The notes below the pieces were generated by a model. It worked only from the letters and a program-made list of their open reading frames with translations. It was not told the origin of the DNA and did not search any database. From Mycobacterium europaeum (GTDB lineage Bacteria > Actinomycetota > Actinomycetes > Mycobacteriales > Mycobacteriaceae): a stretch of DNA of 64,000 nucleotides. Numbering within the stretch: position 1 is the first letter of the stretch; each line of letters opens with the position of its first letter. The stretch is taken from positions 104,734-168,733 of the forward strand of contig NZ_LQOU01000065.1 in assembly GCF_002102155.1 (NCBI RefSeq), written 5' to 3'. The position numbers were made by a program, and so were the translations under genes. Of the stretch, positions 60,374 to 64,000 are shown in pieces.

Positions 60374-60765
60374 CCGCGCACCCTGACCCGCCGAACCAGC
60401 TTGGTGGACAGGTGCACCGCCAGCAGGCCGACCGCGACGCTGATGACGGTGTAGCTCGTGGCCAACACCCAATGGCCATGCTCGATCATCCTCAGCGTCT
60501 CGACCTGCATCGACGAGAACGTGGTGAAACCACCACACAATCCGGTGCCCAGCAGCGGGCGCCGATAACTCGACAGCGGCAGGCGCTCCAGCAATCGGGT
60601 GGTGAAGTAGCCCACCAGGAACGCGCCCACGATGTTGACGATGAACGTCGGCCAGGGCCAGTGATGCGGGTCGCGCACGATAGCGGTGTCCAGCGCCACG
60701 CGGCTGAGCGTTCCGAGGCTCCCGCCCACAAAGATCGCTCCCAGTTCCCGATAATCCTGTGCCAC
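60370..60765 (-). CDS. crcB: Fluoride exporter CrcB/FEX, first copy
   Basis: A 131-residue fluoride channel protein: GGSLGTLSRVALDT, WPTFIVNIVGAFLVGY and GLCGGFTTFSSMQVET mark the family. ATG at 60763-60765. Paired crcB genes occur in M. tuberculosis at the equivalent place (Rv3069/Rv3070). Confidence 0.93.
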   Translation of the reverse strand: MAQDYRELGAIFVGGSLGTLSRVALDTAIVRDPHHWPWPTFIVNIVGAFLVGYFTTRLLERLPLSSYRRPLLGTGLCGGFTTFSSMQVETLRMIEHGHWVLATSYTVISVAVGLLAVHLSTKLVRRVRVRG

Positions 60766-60903
60766 GCGTGATCCCTTCGGTGTGCGCCCGGTCGTTAGCA
60801 GCCTAGGGGGAGATTGGCCAGTGGGTGAACCGAGGAAGTAGCTGAGAAGTCGGGAACGTGCCTGGGGAGTCGGAACAGTTGATTACGGGCAGAATTGACA
60901 ACC

Positions 60904-62532
60904 ATGGCCCACCCCCGCGCCGGTCAGCCGGCCCACCCCGAAGACCTCGTCGACCTGCCTCATCTGGTGACGGCCTACTACTCGATTCAGCCCGATCCCG
61001 AGGACGTCGCCCAGCAGGTGGTGTTCGGCACGTCGGGTCACCGCGGTTCGGCACTGAACGGGGCGTTCAACGAGGCCCACATCCTGGCCATCACCCAGGC
61101 CATCGTCGGATACCGCGCTGCGCAGGGCACCACGGGGCCGTTGTTCATCGGCCGTGACACGCACGGCCTCTCCGAGCCGGCGTGGGTGTCGGCGCTGGAG
61201 GTGCTGGCCGCCAACGACGTCGTCGCGGTGATCGACTCCCGCGACCGCTACACCCCGACGCCGGCGGTCAGCCACGCCATCCTCGGCTACAACCGGGGCC
61301 GCACCGAAGCGCTGGCCGACGGCATCGTCGTCACACCGTCGCACAATCCGCCGCCGGACGGCGGCTTCAAGTACAACCCGCCCAACGGCGGCCCGGCGGA
61401 CACCGAGGCCACGAACGCAATCGCCAAGCGCGCCAACGAGATTCTGCGCGACGGCGCGGGGGTGAAGCGGGTGCCGCTGGCCCGGGCGCTGCAGACCGTC
61501 CAGCGCCACGACTACCTGGGCAACTACGTCGACGACCTGCCCAACGTGGTGGACATCGACGCGATCCGAGCGGCTGGGGTCCGGATCGGCGCCGACCCCC
61601 TGGGCGGAGCGAGCGTGGACTACTGGGGTGAGATCGCCCAGCGGCACGGTCTGGACCTGACGGTGGTTAACCCGCTGGTCGACGCGACCTGGCGGTTCAT
61701 GACGCTCGACCACGACGGCAAGATCCGGATGGACTGCAGTTCGCCCGACGCGATGGCTTCCCTGATCGCCAACCGGGACCTTTATCAGATCGCCACCGGC
61801 AACGACGCCGACTCGGACCGCCACGGCATCGTCACGCCCGACGGGGGGCTGCTCAACCCCAACCACTACCTGGCGGTGGCCATCGACTACCTCTACACGC
61901 ACCGGCCGTCGTGGCCGGACGGCATCGCCGTGGGCAAGACCGCGGTCAGTTCGTCGATCATCGACCGGGTGGTTGCCGGCATCGGCCGCAAGCTCGTCGA
62001 GGTGCCCGTCGGCTTCAAATGGTTCGTCGACGGTTTGATCGGCGGCGCCATCGGATTCGGCGGCGAGGAGTCGGCCGGGGCGTCGTTCTTGCGGCGCGAC
62101 GGCTCGGTGTGGACCACGGACAAGGACGGCATCATCCTCGCGCTGCTGGCTTCGGAGATCCTGGCCGTCACCGGTCTGAGTCCGTCCCGGCGCTACCAGG
62201 AGCTGACCGCCGAATACGGCACGCCGTTCTACGCTCGCGTCGATGCGCCCGCCGACCGCGAGCGAAAGGCCCGCCTGGCCAAGTTGTCGGCCGAGCAGGT
62301 CACCGCCACCGAGCTGGCCGGCGAGCCGATCACCGCGAAACTCACCGCCGCGCCCGGCAATGGCGCCGCGCTGGGCGGATTGAAGGTGACGACCGCGAAC
62401 GCGTGGTTTGCCGCGCGGCCGTCGGGGACCGAGGACGTGTACAAAATTTATGCCGAGTCTTTCAACGGCCCGGAACACTTGGCGGAGGTGCAAGAAGCCG
62501 CGCGCGAAGTGGTGAATAAAGTCATTGGGTGA
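60904..62532 (+). CDS. pgm: Phosphoglucomutase
   Basis: Interconverts glucose 1- and 6-phosphate, feeding glycogen, trehalose and cell-wall precursors. The 542-residue alpha-phosphohexomutase has the phosphoserine loop TPSHNPPPDGG near residue 146, the metal loop NDADSDRHG near 300, the sugar loop GEESAG and the phosphate loop RPSGTEDVYKIYAE near the C-terminus. ATG at 60904 gives MAHPRAGQPAHPEDL; a TTG three codons upstream is an alternative. Confidence 0.96.
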   Translation: MAHPRAGQPAHPEDLVDLPHLVTAYYSIQPDPEDVAQQVVFGTSGHRGSALNGAFNEAHILAITQAIVGYRAAQGTTGPLFIGRDTHGLSEPAWVSALEVLAANDVVAVIDSRDRYTPTPAVSHAILGYNRGRTEALADGIVVTPSHNPPPDGGFKYNPPNGGPADTEATNAIAKRANEILRDGAGVKRVPLARALQTVQRHDYLGNYVDDLPNVVDIDAIRAAGVRIGADPLGGASVDYWGEIAQRHGLDLTVVNPLVDATWRFMTLDHDGKIRMDCSSPDAMASLIANRDLYQIATGNDADSDRHGIVTPDGGLLNPNHYLAVAIDYLYTHRPSWPDGIAVGKTAVSSSIIDRVVAGIGRKLVEVPVGFKWFVDGLIGGAIGFGGEESAGASFLRRDGSVWTTDKDGIILALLASEILAVTGLSPSRRYQELTAEYGTPFYARVDAPADRERKARLAKLSAEQVTATELAGEPITAKLTAAPGNGAALGGLKVTTANAWFAARPSGTEDVYKIYAESFNGPEHLAEVQEAAREVVNKVIG

Positions 62533-63794
62533 CCATTTCCCTCCGCTTTACCCGCTCGGGGGAGCGCGCGTCGCGTTCGGCGCGGTTGCCACGCGAAGTT
62601 TGGATCCTCAGCTGGGCGAATGTCATGGTCGCGCTGGGCTACGGTGTCATTTCGCCGGCGATGCCCGCTTTCGCCCATACCTTCGGGGTCAGCATCAAGG
62701 TGGTGACTTTCTTGGTCACCGTCTTTTCGTTGAGCCGGCTGTGTTTCGCACCGGTCAGCGGCGTGCTGGTGCAGCGGTTGGGCGAGCGGCGGATTTACAT
62801 CGGCGGTTTGCTGATCGTGGCTTTGTCCACCATCGCGTGCGCGTATTCGCAGGCGTATTGGCAACTACTGGTTTTCCGCGCCATCAGCGGCGTCGGCTCG
62901 ACGATGTTTTATGTCTCGGCGTTGGGACTCATGATCCATATCAGCCCACCCGACGCGCGGGGACGGATCGCGGGGCTGTTCACGACATCGTTCATGGTGG
63001 GCGCGGTCGGCGGGCCGGCGATCGGTGGCCTGACGGCGGGATGGGGGCTGACCGCTCCGTTCATCGTGTACGGCGTCGCCATGCTAGGTGTGGCGGTGGC
63101 GCTGTTCTACGGTCTGCGGCATTCGGAGCTGGCCGCGCCTCCGCGGCCGACCCGGTCGACGGTGACGATGCGCCAGGCCCTGCGCGTCCGCGCCTATTGG
63201 GCGGCGCTGCTGTCGAATTTCGCGACCGGGTGGGCGGCGTTTGGTCTGCGCGTCGCGCTAGTGCCGCTGTTCCTCTCCGACGTCATGGGAGAAAGCGTCG
63301 GCGTCATCGGGGTGGCGCTGGCGGCGTTCGCGGCCGGCAACGCGGTGGCCGTCATCCCCAGTGGGTACCTGTCCGACCGGATGGGCCGGCGCATGTTGTT
63401 GATCGTCGGCCTGGGGACGTCCGGCGTGGCGACCGCCGCGCTGGGAGTCGCGTCGTCGCTGACCGCGTTCATGGTCGCCGCCGCCATATCCGGTGCGACC
63501 ACCGGCATCTTCATGTCGCCGATGCAGGCCGCGGTCGCCGACATCCTGGGCAACGAGGCGCGCGCGGGCATTCCGGTGGCCGCGGTGCAGATGCTGTCCG
63601 ACCTGGGCGCCATCATCGGCTCCATGACCGTCGGCTGGGCGGCGGAGAAGCTCAGCTTCGGGTGGGGATTCGGCATCAGCGGAGTCGTCTTGCTGATCGC
63701 CGCCGCCGGGTGGGTGCTGGCGCCCGAAACGCGCACGCTGATCCATCCGGAGCACGGTTTGGCGGAGGCCGAGGCGGACGGTGAGGCGGCCTGA
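62529..63794 (+). CDS. MFS transporter
   Basis: A 421-residue 12-helix major facilitator. The loop 2-3 motif reads VSGVLVQRLGERRIYIGG and the loop 8-9 copy GYLSDRMGRRMLLIVG; the helix 5 region is SFMVGAVGGPAIGGLTAGWG. The GTG start overlaps the pgm stop (GTGA). The profile is of a DHA1-like drug or metabolite exporter; the substrate is unknown. Confidence 0.92.
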   Translation: MTISLRFTRSGERASRSARLPREVWILSWANVMVALGYGVISPAMPAFAHTFGVSIKVVTFLVTVFSLSRLCFAPVSGVLVQRLGERRIYIGGLLIVALSTIACAYSQAYWQLLVFRAISGVGSTMFYVSALGLMIHISPPDARGRIAGLFTTSFMVGAVGGPAIGGLTAGWGLTAPFIVYGVAMLGVAVALFYGLRHSELAAPPRPTRSTVTMRQALRVRAYWAALLSNFATGWAAFGLRVALVPLFLSDVMGESVGVIGVALAAFAAGNAVAVIPSGYLSDRMGRRMLLIVGLGTSGVATAALGVASSLTAFMVAAAISGATTGIFMSPMQAAVADILGNEARAGIPVAAVQMLSDLGAIIGSMTVGWAAEKLSFGWGFGISGVVLLIAAAGWVLAPETRTLIHPEHGLAEAEADGEAA

Positions 63795-63803
63795 GCTGCG
63801 ACT

Positions 63804-63832
63804 TTGAACGCCTGTTCGCAGTGGTGTAACTT
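63804..63832 (+). promoter_or_regulatory. Candidate promoter of tRNA-Ala
   Basis: TTGAAC (63804-63809) and TAACTT (63827-63832) with a 17-bp spacer, a close match to the SigA-type consensus. It places the transcription start about 8 nt before the tRNA 5' end. Confidence 0.65.
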
Positions 63833-63847
63833 CGATGAGCACGACTT

Positions 63848-63920
63848 GGGGCTATGGCGCAGCTGGTAGCGCACCACACTGGCAGTGTGGGGGTCAGGGG
63901 TTCGAGTCCCCTTAGCTCCA
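63848..63920 (+). tRNA. tRNA-Ala (anticodon GGC)
   Basis: The 73-nt cloverleaf folds cleanly: acceptor GGGGCTA with TAGCTCC, D-arm GCGC/GCGC, anticodon stem CCACA/TGTGG with loop CTGGCAG (anticodon GGC, reads GCC), T-arm AGGGG-TTCGAGT-CCCCT. The G3-U70 pair, the alanine identity element, is present. CCA is not encoded beyond A and two C. Confidence 0.97.
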
Positions 63921-63926
63921 CCCTGT

Positions 63927-63974
63927 GATGAGTCGAGTCATAGGTGACAGATGAGTCGCGTCATGGGTTACAGA
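63927..63974. repeat. Two tandem 23-bp repeats beside the tRNA
   Basis: GATGAGTCGAGTCATAGGTGACA and GATGAGTCGCGTCATGGGTTACA differ at three positions (read in two halves, 63927-63949 and 63950-63972). They begin six bases after the tRNA 3' end. Similar repeats stand at the ends of some mycobacterial insertion elements; whether one lies beyond the window is unknown. Confidence 0.6.
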
Positions 63975-63976
63975 TT

Positions 63977-63995
63977 CCCCGGCCATCGGCCGGGG
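63977..63995. repeat. Perfect GC-rich hairpin at the right edge
   Basis: CCCCGGCC, ATC, GGCCGGGG is a perfect 8-bp stem with a 3-nt loop, followed by TTT. It may be a terminator for the tRNA transcript or the end of the neighbouring element. Only five more bases are visible. Confidence 0.5.
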
Positions 63996-64000
63996 TTTGA

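Noticed and set aside
60766..60903. Fluoride riboswitch upstream of crcB
   Set aside because: The conserved GGNGAUGG...CUGAUGACUCCU-type core could not be found on the minus strand.

Overview
The window is high-GC actinobacterial DNA that reads as a slow-growing Mycobacterium, probably of or near the M. avium complex. The supporting signs are two PPE-SVP proteins, a tmRNA tag ADSHQRDYALAA identical to the mycobacterial one, FprA, FadE23/FadE24/FadB4, a 13E12-family HNH protein, DUF732 secreted proteins and frequent GTG/TTG starts. Gene order follows M. tuberculosis Rv3155 to Rv3134, then Rv3106 to Rv3100, then Rv3075 to Rv3068. This comparison is from memory, not from a search.

Layout. (1) 1-10326, minus strand: the respiratory complex I operon nuoA to nuoK (nuoK cut by the window edge), with most stop and start codons overlapping. 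(2) 10599-19666, minus strand: an Rv3143-like receiver protein and a tightly packed set not present at this place in M. tuberculosis. It runs from a homogentisate-dioxygenase-like cupin through an alpha/beta hydrolase, a class III CoA-transferase, an HMG-CoA-lyase-like enzyme, a TetR regulator, an acyl-CoA dehydrogenase, an APH-type kinase and a DUF6285 protein to a SnoaL-YceI fusion. (3) 19845-29000: fadB4, a YhdH-type reductase, an aldo/keto reductase, fadE24, fadE23 (behind a perfect 20-bp palindrome), hisN and two PPE genes. (4) 29514-34292: slipin, a Cys-rich membrane protein and a quinol-type nitric oxide reductase, divergent from an Rv3134c-like universal stress protein, with DosR-like boxes between. 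(5) 34323-43331: fprA, then prfB, mscS-like, proline-rich protein, ftsE, ftsX, smpB, a permease, a mycothiol-type isomerase and ssrA with a clear terminator, then a secreted Pro/Thr/Ser-repeat protein. (6) 43506-54975: mostly single genes, including a patatin, a serine hydrolase lipoprotein, an M15 peptidase lipoprotein, a universal stress protein, DUF732 proteins, a PhyH dioxygenase, a relic of a luciferase-like oxidoreductase, SelO, hemerythrin and a ferritin-like protein. (7) 55160-63920: a CitE-like lyase, a DsbA-like protein, an HNH protein, DUF488, an LLM oxidoreductase, an MbtK-like acyltransferase, two crcB genes, phosphoglucomutase, an MFS transporter and tRNA-Ala(GGC). A tandem repeat and hairpin close the window and may be the edge of an insertion element.

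Themes. Respiration and redox stress (complex I, NO reductase, stress proteins), acyl-CoA and hydroxyacid breakdown (fadE23/24, fadB4, and the accessory operon), and core trans-translation, release and division functions. The most interesting part is the accessory operon, whose adjacent kinase and acyl-CoA dehydrogenase genes look like a split version of the fused human ACAD10/ACAD11 enzymes.
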